Shown here: piece after piece, positions 26,661 to 45,032 of the stretch
Position numbering within the stretch: position 1 is the first letter of the stretch
Layout: every line of letters starts with the position of its first letter
Assembly (NCBI GenBank): GCA_034620365.1
Contig: JAQGEQ010000299.1
Span: forward strand, 1,364,001 to 1,428,000
DNA: 64,000 nt
Direction of reading: 5' to 3'
Source: Pegea sp. RAD2-039
Taxonomy: Eukaryota > Chordata > Thaliacea > Salpida > Salpidae
Translations under genes and position numbers: made by a program
Notes under the pieces: model-generated
The model's input: the letters and a program-made list of their open reading frames with translations, nothing else
Databases searched by the model: none
What the model was told of the DNA's origin: nothing

Positions 26661-26832
26661 TTTATTCACAATATAACAGTATATATAACAGCTTATTAGT
26701 ATGTGAAAGTTACATCATGTCGAATCTAATTACCTCTGCACCATACACTTTACTAGTATGACTTAATTGATGTTGTCAAGTCATTATTTTCCGTTATAAG
26801 AGAAGTAACAAAAAATCAACAAATATTTGCAG

Positions 26833-29122
26833 CTGCTAGTATGGATCTAAACAAATCTAAATCAATTTGTGACCAAACCATGCTTTTGATTAATGTTATG
26901 GTATACATAACTTTACCATTTAGTTGCAATATAACAATATCAATACCTGAAGAAGCCAACAACTTTCAAGTGCAACAAACTTATCTAACTAGTTCTGTAA
27001 TAAAATTTGATAATCTTACTTCAAATACAAACTATTCACTGGTGGTAAGTAATGATGTAACTGCATTTTTTGGTGTAATTAATAAAAGAAAGTTTTATTT
27101 ATTTCAAGCTTGATTAACTCATTAATCAAATTAAATGAAAACTATTTTTTTAATCAAACAAAGCCAAGTTGATACTAAAATAATAAATTTACTTTGTAGA
27201 TGGAATTGTTACCAAAATACTGGTTAAAACCAATAAAAATTGAGAAAGTATTTCAAACTGAAAAACAAATAAATCTAAATTCAATTAAAGTAAATCAAAC
27301 CAATATCATCAAAAATAGCTTTTGCGAAGTGAAATTTCATCAACCAGCAATTTTTCTAGAGAATGATTTGCTAAAAGTAAAATCTATTTTTTTGATAATT
27401 TTTCTTAATACAACTTCGTATGACATTTTCATGTATTCTAGTAAACTTCTTGCCTTTAAAATAGTATTTGGTTTTATCTTAACATAAATTGTATCTAGAT
27501 AACTGTCTTTGGAGTAAATGAAATGAACAAAACAAGTATTATTAAGCATGAAAATCTTGACATTGAAATTATAAACAACGTTTGGTTGTTTTCATTCAAA
27601 ATTGAAGATAATGAAAGCGATTTAGAATTCAAAGCTAGCTTACAAAGTTGTGATGGAAATCTTGGCAAGAAATCTGAATCATTTAGATGCATAAGAGGTA
27701 AGTAATTAATTAAAAGTTTAATTCAATATTCTAGAAAGTAGATCACCAAAAGAATTATACTATAAAAGACAATTCTTAAAAAAAACTTATTAAAAATAAT
27801 TACCTATTTATATTCAGCACGTCTGCTTGAAATTGAAAAAAATTTAGTATTCTGTTTGTTTCATGGAAAAATTTTAGCTAATATAAATACATATCACATG
27901 TTGCTTTTCAGAAAAAATCAATCCAAACACATATAATTCAACTTCATATATTGTAATTATTTTTGCGATCATATTGTTGCTAATCATTATATTTGTGATT
28001 ATTGGAATGATTATCAAAGTGAGAAGAAAGTAACTAAACAGGTTGGCTATTAAACAATTTATAAATCAAGTTATTTACAGAAAGAAAGCTTCATCGCCAA
28101 TCAAAAGAGATGATAACGAGGCAGATGGTATATTCTCATTATTCATTTATTACGTAATTTAGTAACAAAATTTATTTAATTTATCTTTTTAAGAAGAGGT
28201 GATTTATTTAAACATACAAAACAATGCCTTTGCACCGGAATTTGCAATACTCAAAACTAGTTTGCTTCAAAAATACAAACAGATGATTAAAAATAACAAA
28301 ACCGATTTTCAGACTCAACTTGTTGTAAGTACCTAAAGAGATTTAAAAATTAAATTTCTGAAATAATTTTTATATAAGAAAATAAAAATGGATTTCAAAA
28401 GCTTAATTTGCTAACTACGATTAGCAGTTTAGACGAAAACCGCTCAAAGAATAGATACAAGAATATAATTCCGTGTTAGTATATCTCAAACTTTTATTGG
28501 CTTGTTGTTTATAAAAACTGTAGAAAATCACTTTCAAACAAAGTATTAGTTAATTAATAAGTAGAAATTGAATTCATAAATAAATTAACTCTATAATCTA
28601 TTAAATATATAAAAAATTTCCTGATAACCAAACTACATTGACCTTAATTACATATACTTACACAACTTATTTGCTAAATTAATTGTTTGAATTGTAGATG
28701 ATGAGAATAGAGTTGTTTTGAAAAATATAGTTGATGAAAACAGTTCGAACTACATAAATGCAAGCTGGATTAAGGTACAACTAGTTTACTTGATTTTATT
28801 TATTCATATAAACTAATATACATACTATTACAGAAGTTTGATACAAAACGAATATTCATAGCTGCTCAAGGACCTATGTCGTCAACAATCAAAGATTTTT
28901 GGCAAATGATCTTTGAAACAAACTGTAGAGTGATTGTGATGTTGACTAATCTTGTAAAAAGCGGAAAAGTAAATTAAATTTTATTAATTTTATAAAAGTT
29001 TCAAACTTTTGAATAAAGAATTTATTTGCAAAACAAATTCTTTTATTTTAATTTATAAATCTTTGCTTGAAGAAAAAATGTGAAAAGTACTGGCCTTCAA
29101 CTGAAGATTTGGTTGTTTCAAC
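26833..29122 (+). pseudogene. Receptor tyrosine phosphatase copy B, truncated at both ends
   Basis: Closest to copy D. Remaining exons are 26833-27044 (FN3-like, SICDQTMLLINVMVYITLPF), 27200-27376 and 27499-27697 (membrane-proximal), 27912-28029 (transmembrane helix), 28081-28127, 28194-28324, then PTP D1 pieces near 28370-28476, 28698-28773, 28834-28967 ([15 protein letters not shown]) and 29076-29122 ([15 protein letters not shown]). Compared with D, one base is missing near 28395, just before GCTTAATTTGC, and this shifts the frame into a stop. At about 29122 the WPD half of D1, the active-site loop, all of D2 and the stop codon are missing, and the sequence continues directly into what is 3' flank in the other copies. 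The lectin/Ig half is also absent, bounded by the LINE at 26130-26660. No functional product is expected. Confidence 0.82.
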
Positions 29123-30384
29123 ACACCAATAAGAGTATAAAGGAAAGGTCAAAAGATTTTTCAAATAAAGTATCAGATGAACTAATGTTTATTTATACTA
29201 AATGATAGAAATCAAGATTTTCAAACTTTTATTATCATTTAACAAAATGGTTAATTTCATGAGTTGAGCAGCATTTTAATAAAAAGCTTTAAAAGTCAGA
29301 TTTTATATCCAAAATATTTTTAAGAGCAAAATAAGATATTAATTTTAAGATATTTTAAAATCATTTTTAAAAGATTACAGTTTAATAAAAAAAAAGTTGT
29401 TTGAATTCATCCAATCACCTTCCTTCTTATAAGGTCTGTTGGTACTTCCGTTATTCTCTAAAGTCAAAAAGTAATTCGTATATTTAAGGTAAATGAAAAC
29501 AATCTTGACAATTGAAGTTGAATAGAAACCAGATGTTCAGTTTTCTAATTCACAAACACTATTCTTTCTTCAACTGGAAATACTGATAAAATTGCTGCAA
29601 AAATAATGAAATATTTTCTTTGTTGGGTATCAAACATCTGCTTTTCTGAAAAATATAATTAAAATTTAGTAATTTTTATGATAAATAACAAAATTCATCT
29701 AAGTTATTTGAGCCATATGTATAAACTTATAAAGTTTTAAAGGAGAAGTAATATTTTTAAAAGTTGTTACTTAAATATTTTATAAATAAGATGTTATTTA
29801 TTGTAAACTAGCAAGTAATTTGTACAAATAATCATAAATTGTATTTTATTAAAAAATTTTCTTTGACAATCATTGTCTTTAACAAATATAATGATTTTTG
29901 CATTCACTTCCTTGTAGCTTTTCTTTGTCATTTCCTATCGTTTGTGATCTACTACGTCAACAAGAACAACAAACAAATGAATGTTACAGCCTAGAAAAAA
30001 ATTCTGTTGAATTTTCAATAACTAGTTTCAATTTAATGTAAAAGCAGTTTAAACCACTTTTTTATCTTATGTTTAGTCATATAGTCAATAAGATGAATAG
30101 CTAAAGCAAAAAAAGTTTAAGTGAAGTCTACAGTCATAATTTAGTTTGAAATCGAAATGAAATTTTTTTAACTAGACATACTAAAATAAAAAAAAAACAG
30201 TAGTTTAAATTGAAATGAAAAATTCTTTCAAATACTTTTCTGTTTCTAACTATTTTCAGGAAACTTACTTTTAAAGACTTTTTCAATCATAGAATGAGCA
30301 AAATTTCAAAAGTTTTGAAAAACAGTTTATACAGAAAATTTGCTTTTAAGTTTTTTGAGATTGAAATTTCAAATACGAAACAAA
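29123..30384 (+). repeat. Receptor-family intergenic flank: 3' flank remnant, then 5' flank of copy A
   Basis: The first ~70 bp match the reverse complement of the 3' flanks at 45.1 and 54.8 kb. From about 29,220 the sequence is the family 5' flank, repeated at 39,246-40,200 (plus strand, with internal deletions) and 53,560-54,735 (minus strand), with a fragment at 44,743-44,912 (minus strand). Core promoter and upstream control of copy A must lie here; I could not assign a TATA box with confidence. Confidence 0.65.
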
Positions 30385-38298
<7,914 letters not shown>

Positions 38299-38357
38299 TT
38301 GATTTTTTTTAAATTGTAGTATTAGTTTGTCAAAATACTAAACATTGTAAACAGTTA

Positions 38358-38363
38358 AATAAA
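38358..38363 (+). promoter_or_regulatory. Polyadenylation signal of copy A
   Basis: AATAAA 60 bp after the stop. The same signal sits at the matching place of copies C (45582-45587, minus) and D (55278-55283, minus), which supports its use. Confidence 0.65.
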
Positions 38364-38570
38364 GTTGAAAAACAAAATTTTATGTTTTGTTAACTCATAA
38401 TCTGGTTTATTCAGTTTTTGTAACTATTTTTTAAATTTGTATTTGTATTGTTTTAATGATTAGAAAAAGCGATAAATTTTAACTAATGTTTTAAAATGCT
38501 TATTAAGAAACTCTTTTTAAGTTAAACAAGATACAAAAATGTTGGTTTTTGATAAAACAATTTATTTATT

Positions 38571-38935
38571 TATTCATTTCAATAAATATGAAGGAGTGTA
38601 CCTGAAAAGAGCACCTCTCGCTAATACACACTCTCACAAATAACATCAATTTAGCCAAAAATAAAGAAAGTAAAAGATGAAACAAATGGTATTTCGATAT
38701 CATTCAAAGCATATAACAGTGAACAATTACATAGAATGTTAATATTATAAGAAAGAAGGAAAAAAATCACAGTTTAGAAATGACAATGTTGGCAATATTA
38801 TAACGGTTAAACTTATGCTTGAACAATGCGAGTGATTTCGACATGACAATGTCTGATGGCAGCTGATTCCATGTATTAGCTGTACGGAATGAGAAAATTT
38901 TATTATTATTAGTATGTAGGAAACTTAATATAAAT
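38571..38935 (-). mobile_element. CR1/Jockey-like LINE 3' end (minus half of a head-to-head pair)
   Basis: On the minus strand this holds the LINE ORF C-terminus (TANTWNQLPSDIVMSKSLAL, then FNRYNIANIVISKL), its 3' UTR and a TTTATTTATTTATT tail at the left end. It interrupts the receptor 3' flank right after GATAAAACAA, a point that is continuous in copies C and D. Confidence 0.72.
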
Positions 38936-39240
38936 ATGATAGTTATAGACATCGTCTCAGCTTCTTCAATTTAGATACTTTGGAAATTCGACTTAATTCT
39001 TATTTTTTAAATTATCCACAATTTTATTGACATTCAGTTTGATGATTTCTTTTCCATTAGTCCTTCCCTCAAGTTATATCAGCTCAGACGACACCCATTA
39101 TACCTTAATAAGCCTATATCATCTAGTACATTGGCCAGAGCAAATTTTTTCTCATGCTAAATAGATGTTATTTGTGAGAATGTGTATTTGCAAGGTGCTC
39201 TTTTCAGGTACTCTTTTTCTTATTTACTGAAATAAATAAC
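38936..39240 (+). mobile_element. CR1/Jockey-like LINE 3' end (plus half of a head-to-head pair), internally deleted
   Basis: Begins with the segment coding for ...FFSISPSLKLYQLRRHP, runs to RANFFS, then jumps to the 3' UTR (ATGTTATTTGTGAGAATG) and an AAATAAATAA tail. The stretch between RANFFS and the UTR, present in the copies at 26130 and 56690, is deleted. It is joined head to head with the minus fragment at 38571-38935. Confidence 0.68.
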
Positions 39241-40200
39241 TAAATTAAGTTTGTTTATACTAAATGGTAGCATTTAAGATTTTCAAACTCTTATTATCAT
39301 TTAACAAAATGGTTAATTTCATGAGTTGAGCAGCATTTTAATAAAAAGCTTTAAAAGTCAGATTTTATATCCAAAATATTTTTAAGAGCAAAATAAGATA
39401 TTAATTTTAAGATATTTTAAAATCATTGTTAAAAGATTACAGTTTAATAAAAAAAGGTGTTGTTTGAAATCATCCAATCACCTTCCTTCTTATTTAGTCT
39501 GTTGGTACTTCCGTTATTCTCTAAAGTCAAAAAGTAAATCGTACATTTAAGGTAAATGAAAACAATCTTGACAATTGAAGTTGAATAGAAACCAGATGTT
39601 CAGTTTTCTAATTCAAATTAAGTCATATGTACAAACTTATAAAGTTTAAAAGGAGAAGTAATATTTTTAAAAGTTGTTACTTAAATATCTTATAAATAAG
39701 ATGTTATTTATTGTAAACTAGCAAGCAATTTGTACAAATAATCATAAAATGTATTTTATCAAAAAATTTTCTTTGACAATCATTGTCTTTAGCAAATATA
39801 AGGATTTTTGCATTCACTTCCTTGTAGCTTTTCTTTGTCATTTCCTATCGTTTTTGATCTACTACGTTAACAAGAACAACAAACAAATGATATGTTACAG
39901 CCTAGATTAGCTAAAACAAAAAAAAAGTTTGAGGTTAAGTCTACAGTTATTATTTAGTTTGAAATCGAAATGTAATTTTATTAACGTGACATACAAAAAC
40001 TAAAGAAAAATTAATTTATGCTGAAATAAAACATTTCATTCAAATAATTTGTCTCTGACGATTTTCAGGAAATTTGCTTTTCAAGATTTCTAATCATAGA
40101 ATAATCAAATTTTCAAAAGTTTTGAAAAACAGTTTATAAAGAAAACTTGCTTTTAGGTTCTTTGAGATTGAAATTTCAAATACGAAACAAATTAAAAAAT
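39241..40200 (+). repeat. Receptor-family 5' flank upstream of copy E
   Basis: Direct repeat of 29,220-30,384. Two internal deletions are visible, after TTCTAATTCA near 39,618 and after ACAGCCTAG near 39,906, each removing roughly 100-170 bp present upstream of copy A. It would supply the copy E promoter, but E is a pseudogene. Confidence 0.68.
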
Positions 40201-41257
40201 ATGAATTTGCCCTGGACAGCTAATCTGGTTCTAATGGTTATCATGATCATACTTTATAAATGTGGTTTACTGAGAAAATTATCAAGTTATTCTTAAAAAT
40301 AGTTTAGTTACGTCTTATTCAGCTATCTAATTGGAACCACTTATTTCTGATTGATTTGATATTGCTCTTTCATATTCTAAAACTACTTTGATATGCAAAC
40401 GCTAACAAATTATCAGTTGTGTTTTATTGAGAAACGAATAATCATAAAACGAATCTGAATTAACGGTTTAGATTGTAAAATATAATTTCTATCCATCATT
40501 TTGTCACGATTTAAACTTGTTTTGGATAGTTTGTTGTTGTTTTTGAAATTATTTTTTTACTATTCTCCTTAGACATGTTACAAACTGAAAAATGCTTTTA
40601 TATATCTTGGTTTAATTTGATCTGTTGTAAACATAAAGAAACTTAAAATATATTTCCTTCAAATCTTTATAATATTTCAAACAAAACTATTTAACTTCTT
40701 TAGATGGACTTTCATTTGAAGGAGTAAATGGAATTAATGAGAAACGATCGGTGGTTAAAAAATATGAAAATAATGTTTATACATTTTATATAACAAACTG
40801 TTGTAACAACTCTTATGCTAGTGAAACTTGTATCAAGTTTGATGGAACTCTGACTCATATCAAATCTTCGAGTATTCAAGTTTTCATTAATCAAAAACTT
40901 TTAGACTATAAATTAGGAAGTTTTTGATCGGTCTTTATTAAATTGGTGATAATACAAATGAATGGGAATGGTCTGATAAAGAAAAAGTTGATTACACAAA
41001 CTGGCGCAGTGGTGAGCCAAGTAGCAAGAATGAAAAATGTGCTGAGATAAAATATTATAAAAGTTCAGTATTTCCAGTTTGGAATGATGATCACTGTTAT
41101 TCTTTGAAAAGATTTATCTGTGAAAATAGTAAGCTGTCAGCAACAATTTGGATTGCTTTCTAAAAATAGATTGATATGATAGTAAATAACACAAAATAGG
41201 TATAAATAATATTGGGAATTACAGAAAAAGAAATAACTAAATTGCAACGTAATTATT
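40201..41257 (+). pseudogene. Receptor copy E: signal-peptide and lectin exons only, frameshifted
   Basis: Retains the signal-peptide exon (MNLPWTANLVLMVIM, from 40201) and the C-type lectin exon 40704-41128 with its acceptor and donor. A single G is missing at about 40926 (GGAAGTTTTT then GATCGG; copy A has GGATCGG), turning WIGL into a premature TGA. The first donor is also changed from GTTAGT to GTTTAC. Homology to copy A stops abruptly at 41257 in the following intron, where LINE ORF1 sequence begins. No Ig, FN3, membrane or phosphatase exons follow. Apart from the lost base, the lectin is closest to copy C and keeps the NCC motif missing from copy A. Confidence 0.82.
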
Positions 41258-41850
41258 GCACAAAATCAAGGCTTTGAGAGCACATTTGATTAAAAATTTG
41301 CTGTAATCATCTTTATTGTCTCTGAGGCTAATAGATGATGACATTGTTTCCTTTGTTTTTCTGCATGTCGGTGACCTTCTTGGAAATAAGCTGCAGCATG
41401 CTAGCATTTTTGTCGGAACCGGGATCACCGACCACCGAGGCCCATGTGACTTGTTTCTTTGTAGAGGCATCCAGTTCGTCCATTGATTTAGACAAAATAG
41501 ATACTTTCTCACCAATCTTAGCAACTTCTTTGGCAATTTATGATTTAAGTTTAGCTAATTCAGCAGATACAGATTTGCTTATGTCGAATAATATGTTTTG
41601 ATTAGATTAGATGAGGGAGCTGTTGTGTCAATGGTTTGAGATTTAATGCAGAACCATTTAAAACCCATTTGCTTCGTCTGGTTGTTATCAAATATATCGT
41701 AAATATTTTTGCTCACATCACTACAGGTCAGATGAAACCAGGAGAGACATTTAAAGCATTCTTTCGCCAGATATTCACCAGAGCAAATTTTATTGCAGGA
41801 TTGGCAATTGCAAGCTTGCTTTGATGAAGTCGGTTTATCTAGATTTTTCT
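41258..41850 (-). mobile_element. LINE ORF1 fragment: PHD-finger-like zinc domain, coiled coil, start of a third domain
   Basis: On the minus strand from about 41845, one frame reads a PHD-like set of Cys/His: CQSCNKICSGE, then CFKCLSWFHLTC, then WFCIKS where the last Cys is replaced by Ser. A second frame continues with a heptad-like segment (VSAELAKLKS, EVAKIGEKVSILSKSMDELD) and then NNVIIY. This order (PHD, coiled coil, RRM-like start NNVIIY) is known from ORF1 proteins of CR1/Jockey-type LINEs. Frameshifts and the lost Cys show it is inactive. It cuts off receptor copy E. Confidence 0.6.
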
Positions 41851-41920
41851 TTATATTCGATCATAAAGTCTTGGTAGTTTTATGTGTATCCACCATAGTT
41901 TTTATAAAAGATTTTTACTG

Positions 41921-42020
41921 TCACCAACCACAATAGATAGTATATATATACTATACAAAACACATCTTAGAAATAACTTTATCACATCTTATAAGCACTT
42001 ATTCAAATAGAATATAACTT
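41921..42020 (+). repeat. Left arm of a ~100-bp inverted repeat
   Basis: Starts TCACCAACCACAATA, continues through a TA-rich palindrome (ATAGTATATATATACTAT) and ends near GAATATAAC. It matches the reverse complement of about 44933-45032 with scattered differences over roughly 100 bp. The arms may be termini of one 3.1-kb element or two inverted copies of a small MITE-like repeat. Confidence 0.6.
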
Positions 42021-42479
42021 CTAACCTGAAAATTATTCAAATAGAATATTACTCAAGAAGCATCACATTCTTGAAAACCTTCAAAAGAGTCCAAATAGTT
42101 ACCATCGTCATTAATTTTAGAGGATGATAGGTAGGTACATACAAAGCGAGAAATTTGGACTGTGAGAAATGAACATTGAAATAAAAAGAGGTCAAGTCAA
42201 AATATTTTATTCTTAAACAGATATATCTAAGAGCATTTAGTATTTTCTAAATACAAGGTTTGATCTTAAAAAGAGCACTATTATTACTTGCTGTAATATT
42301 TTATTTTGATACTGTGTCTTTATGGAGGACTTTTTTGTTAAATTTTAATTCAAGATTTTAAATCTTATCAAGATGACAAAATGATCTTTCAAGATTATGA
42401 GTGAGTTCTCATTTGTTCACTGTGATCTGCATGAAGAGTTTTGAAGACTTTCGGAAATTAAAACATTGAGTGACTTGTT
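42021..42479. other. Spacer inside the inverted repeat, nothing recognised
   Basis: AT-rich sequence without a recognisable gene. A partial echo of the arm (ATTCAAATAGAATATTACTC) recurs near 42030, just after the left arm. Confidence 0.4.
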
Positions 42480-42890
42480 TATCTATCTCAAATTGTCTTT
42501 CTGGTCACAGAAAGGAAGAAAGGATAAGAAGAGAACGACAACAATAAAAACAACAAGAACAGCGAGAATAACAAGAACAGCTAGAACGTACTCGACAACA
42601 CTTTTCAGAAACAACTGGAAGTGATAAAAAACTGAAAGCGAGATAGAGATGAAAGACTTTTACGACAGCAACATGACGATAAAAAACAACGTGAAGAATG
42701 AAAAGAGCGGCAACAAGAAGAACAGCGAAAACAACAAGAAAGACAACAAAAAGAGCGACAACAACAAGGACAGCGAGAGCAACAAGAACGGCAACAACAA
42801 AAACAAAGAAAATAATTAACTGGACAAAACTTTGTAAAATGTTTCAACCACAATTGGAAACAGTGCTAGAAGAAGGTTAACGATTCTGTC
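42480..42890 (+). mobile_element. Degenerate Gln/Arg/Glu/Lys-rich coiled-coil coding relic (gag-like)
   Basis: A CAA/AGA/GAA-rich tract on the plus strand translates in one frame as repeated QQ, ER and KQ units (ERQQQEEQ-like heptads) broken by stops and frame changes, then leads into KMFQPQLETVLEEG at about 42835-42878. Together with the CCHC-like segment at 43740-43966 it suggests an LTR-retrotransposon gag remnant. Low-complexity expansion alone is an alternative. Confidence 0.35.
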
Positions 42891-43382
42891 GATTACAATT
42901 TACGTATTTTGTAAAAATATTTCGTTCGATAACTACAGCATCACTTAGAAGACTCACGGCTAAGAAACTCTTAGTTCTAAGTAAACTAACAGCTAGACAG
43001 ATTCAGTTGAAGTTCAAGAAACTTTTGCATTTTTAATCATTATTAAATTCAGTGAAAAGTCTACTTTATAAAACATAAAATCTCTTCAATCTTTTTCTGC
43101 AAATCTAACAACGATCGTAGTATTTCATAAACTTTTTATTTTTATAAAACTCTAATTAAATGTAATCAAAACTTTTTAATTTTTTTATTTTTTGAATTAT
43201 TTTTACTTTATATTTGGTTATACATGGATGTTGTTTTATTAGTTTTATATTTTTTTCAACATTAGTGAAATTATCAAGAAATAATTGGAAACTTGATTTT
43301 TATTTTAATATAAAAATGAAACCATTAAATATTTGGACTGAATAGTTAACAAATCTTTAAGTGTTGCATCTTACATTCTGCC
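42891..43382. other. AT-rich spacer, no feature recognised
   Basis: No open frame, repeat shared with the rest of the window or RNA structure was identified. Confidence 0.4.
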
Positions 43383-43560
43383 TGTGCAATCGATCTTTTT
43401 ATTGGGGAATGCAGCGTGCGCTGAGCTGACCCACTCGTTCCGACCACAACTCGGTGACGCAGCCCATTGAATTGATCCAACCATGGCTAGGCAAGGCACT
43501 TTCTGTGCTCGACAGATGGTGTAACGTATGCCGTGTTCTTAGCAATAAGGTGAATCCGAA
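43383..43560. other. GC-richer block of unknown identity
   Basis: About 180 bp noticeably less AT-rich than either side (for example GCAGCGTGCGCTGAGC and CTCGGTGACGCAGCCC). I could not match it to tRNA, rRNA, an snRNA or a protein. It could be part of the LTR element, a SINE or a transferred RNA-gene fragment. Confidence 0.3.
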
Positions 43561-43739
43561 CTAACAATTTTAAATTACAGTAGAGCCAATCGACTTAACT
43601 ACATCTTGTCGCCTTATTTCCTTTGCTTAAATGTCATAATAAGAACTCATAATAAGGTTGTGTTTGAGTTAGGAGGTCTACAGGAGGATTTAGTGGTGCA
43701 CAATAAAGGTGGAAAAAGGTAAAAAAGCATGAAATTGTC

Positions 43740-43966
43740 ATGCCAAATATTTTAGATGTGAGCAGAGAGGACACTATAGTCATTTGTGTTATGGGGTAAC
43801 TGGGTCTTCTAAGAAGCAGCCGTATAAGAGAAGAAAAAAGAGAAGAAAGCGAAAACGGGCGAGACCAGAACTGAGTATTTGTGTACTCAGCTTAATGAAA
43901 GAGCATCCAGATACTGTAATTTTTATGAGGTGGAAATGCAAAGAAAAGAAAGCTAAGAAGAGTTAG
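43740..43966 (+). mobile_element. Zinc-knuckle-like segment of a gag relic
   Basis: Reads YFRCEQRGHYSHLC followed by a strongly basic tail (KRRKKRRKRKRARP). The spacing is that of a CX2CX4HX4C knuckle with the first Cys replaced by Tyr. This is typical of retroelement nucleocapsid regions and consistent with the gag-like tract 0.9 kb upstream. No protease or polymerase sequence follows before 44.5 kb, so the element is incomplete. Confidence 0.4.
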
Positions 43967-44271
43967 TACCTCACAATCTAAAGAATAAATGATATCCTCT
44001 GCTGAGTCTAATCAGGGATCAATAAATAAAGAGCTTTCTCGTTGATTGGAAGAGCAGGATAGAAACAATCACAAACCACGATTGGAAATATCTGACCATT
44101 TTCTACAAAATAATAGGAAATTCCATTAAAAATTTTACAAACACGTTTAAAAAACTTTTTTTCCGAAACTATTACGTAGAAAGAGATTTTGATCTTCAGC
44201 CCCTTACAAATCCAAGTGTTTGCAGAGGGTGCAGAAACTTTTTTGGCTTATGAAGATAAATGTGTGAATGT

Positions 44272-44620
44272 TGTTACGAGTCTAGTGTGCAGGTTTCCAA
44301 CTGGGAAATGACGATGAGCTTTGATGGATCGAGCAGCAGGAGTGGTAATGTCAGCTCGAAGAGCAGAAGAAACGGCGGCGTGGTGATTCGGCGGGAACCA
44401 GATTATCTTTTAAGCTCTACGGTTGGAGCTAATTGTCGTTGATAGCAATTGTGCGATCTTTACTGTTTTGCACAATTATTAGGTTGGGGACAATGTGATA
44501 AAACAATAAAGAATTTTGCTGCGTGCAAAATGGGTTAAGCGTCATTCTTGTATAGACTGTATTCATTCGGTTATAGATTGTATTGTGGACAGGACGTATC
44601 GATAATATACTTAATGTTAA
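44272..44620 (+). other. Possible LTR remnant with a polyadenylation signal
   Basis: A non-coding, moderately GC-rich stretch begins TGTTACGAGTC and contains AATAAAG near 44505. This is the general pattern of a retrotransposon LTR, but I see no matching second LTR and the right boundary is undefined. Confidence 0.25.
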
Positions 44621-44742
44621 TGTTACTCGCCTTAATAATTTGAATAAAGCTTTAAATAAGAGTAATTATCAATAATATTGTTGAATAGAATTTCCTATTG
44701 TAAGCTGTATTAGATCATTTGTTTGTTATTCTTGTAGACGTA

Positions 44743-44912
44743 TTAAATCAACAACAGGAAATGACAAACAAAAGCTACAAGGAAGTGAATACAAAACTCA
44801 ATATATTTGATAAAGTCAATGATTCTTAAAGAAAATCTTTAAATAAATTACATTTTATGATTATTGGTACAAATTAGTTGCTAGTTTACAATAAATAACA
44901 TCTTTTGAACAA
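44743..44912 (-). repeat. Fragment of receptor 5' flank, minus orientation
   Basis: Matches the family 5' flank (compare 54,008-54,180 on the minus strand and 29,810-29,990 on the plus strand) around AGGAAATGACAAACAAAAGC and AATAAATAACATCTT. The gene it should precede is absent; gag/LTR debris lies where it would begin. It is therefore the trace of a further minus-strand receptor copy. Confidence 0.6.
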
Positions 44913-44932
44913 TTCTATTTGAATAAGGTTAT

Positions 44933-45032
44933 AGGTTATATTCCACTTGAGTAAATGCTTATAAGTTGTGATGAAGTTATTTCTAGGAAGTGATTTGTAT
45001 AGTAGATATATACTATATATTGTGGTTGGTGA
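44933..45032 (-). repeat. Right arm of the ~100-bp inverted repeat
   Basis: Reverse complement of the left arm, ending TGTGGTTGGTGA at 45032. The flanks continue as receptor-family sequence on both sides, so the arm sits inside what was receptor intergenic DNA. Confidence 0.6.

Noticed and set aside
42605-42853. Cys-rich minus-strand open frame with repeated CC and CR
   Set aside because: It is the antisense shadow of the CAA/AGA/GAA-rich gag-like tract; no signal peptide or ordered Cys pattern.
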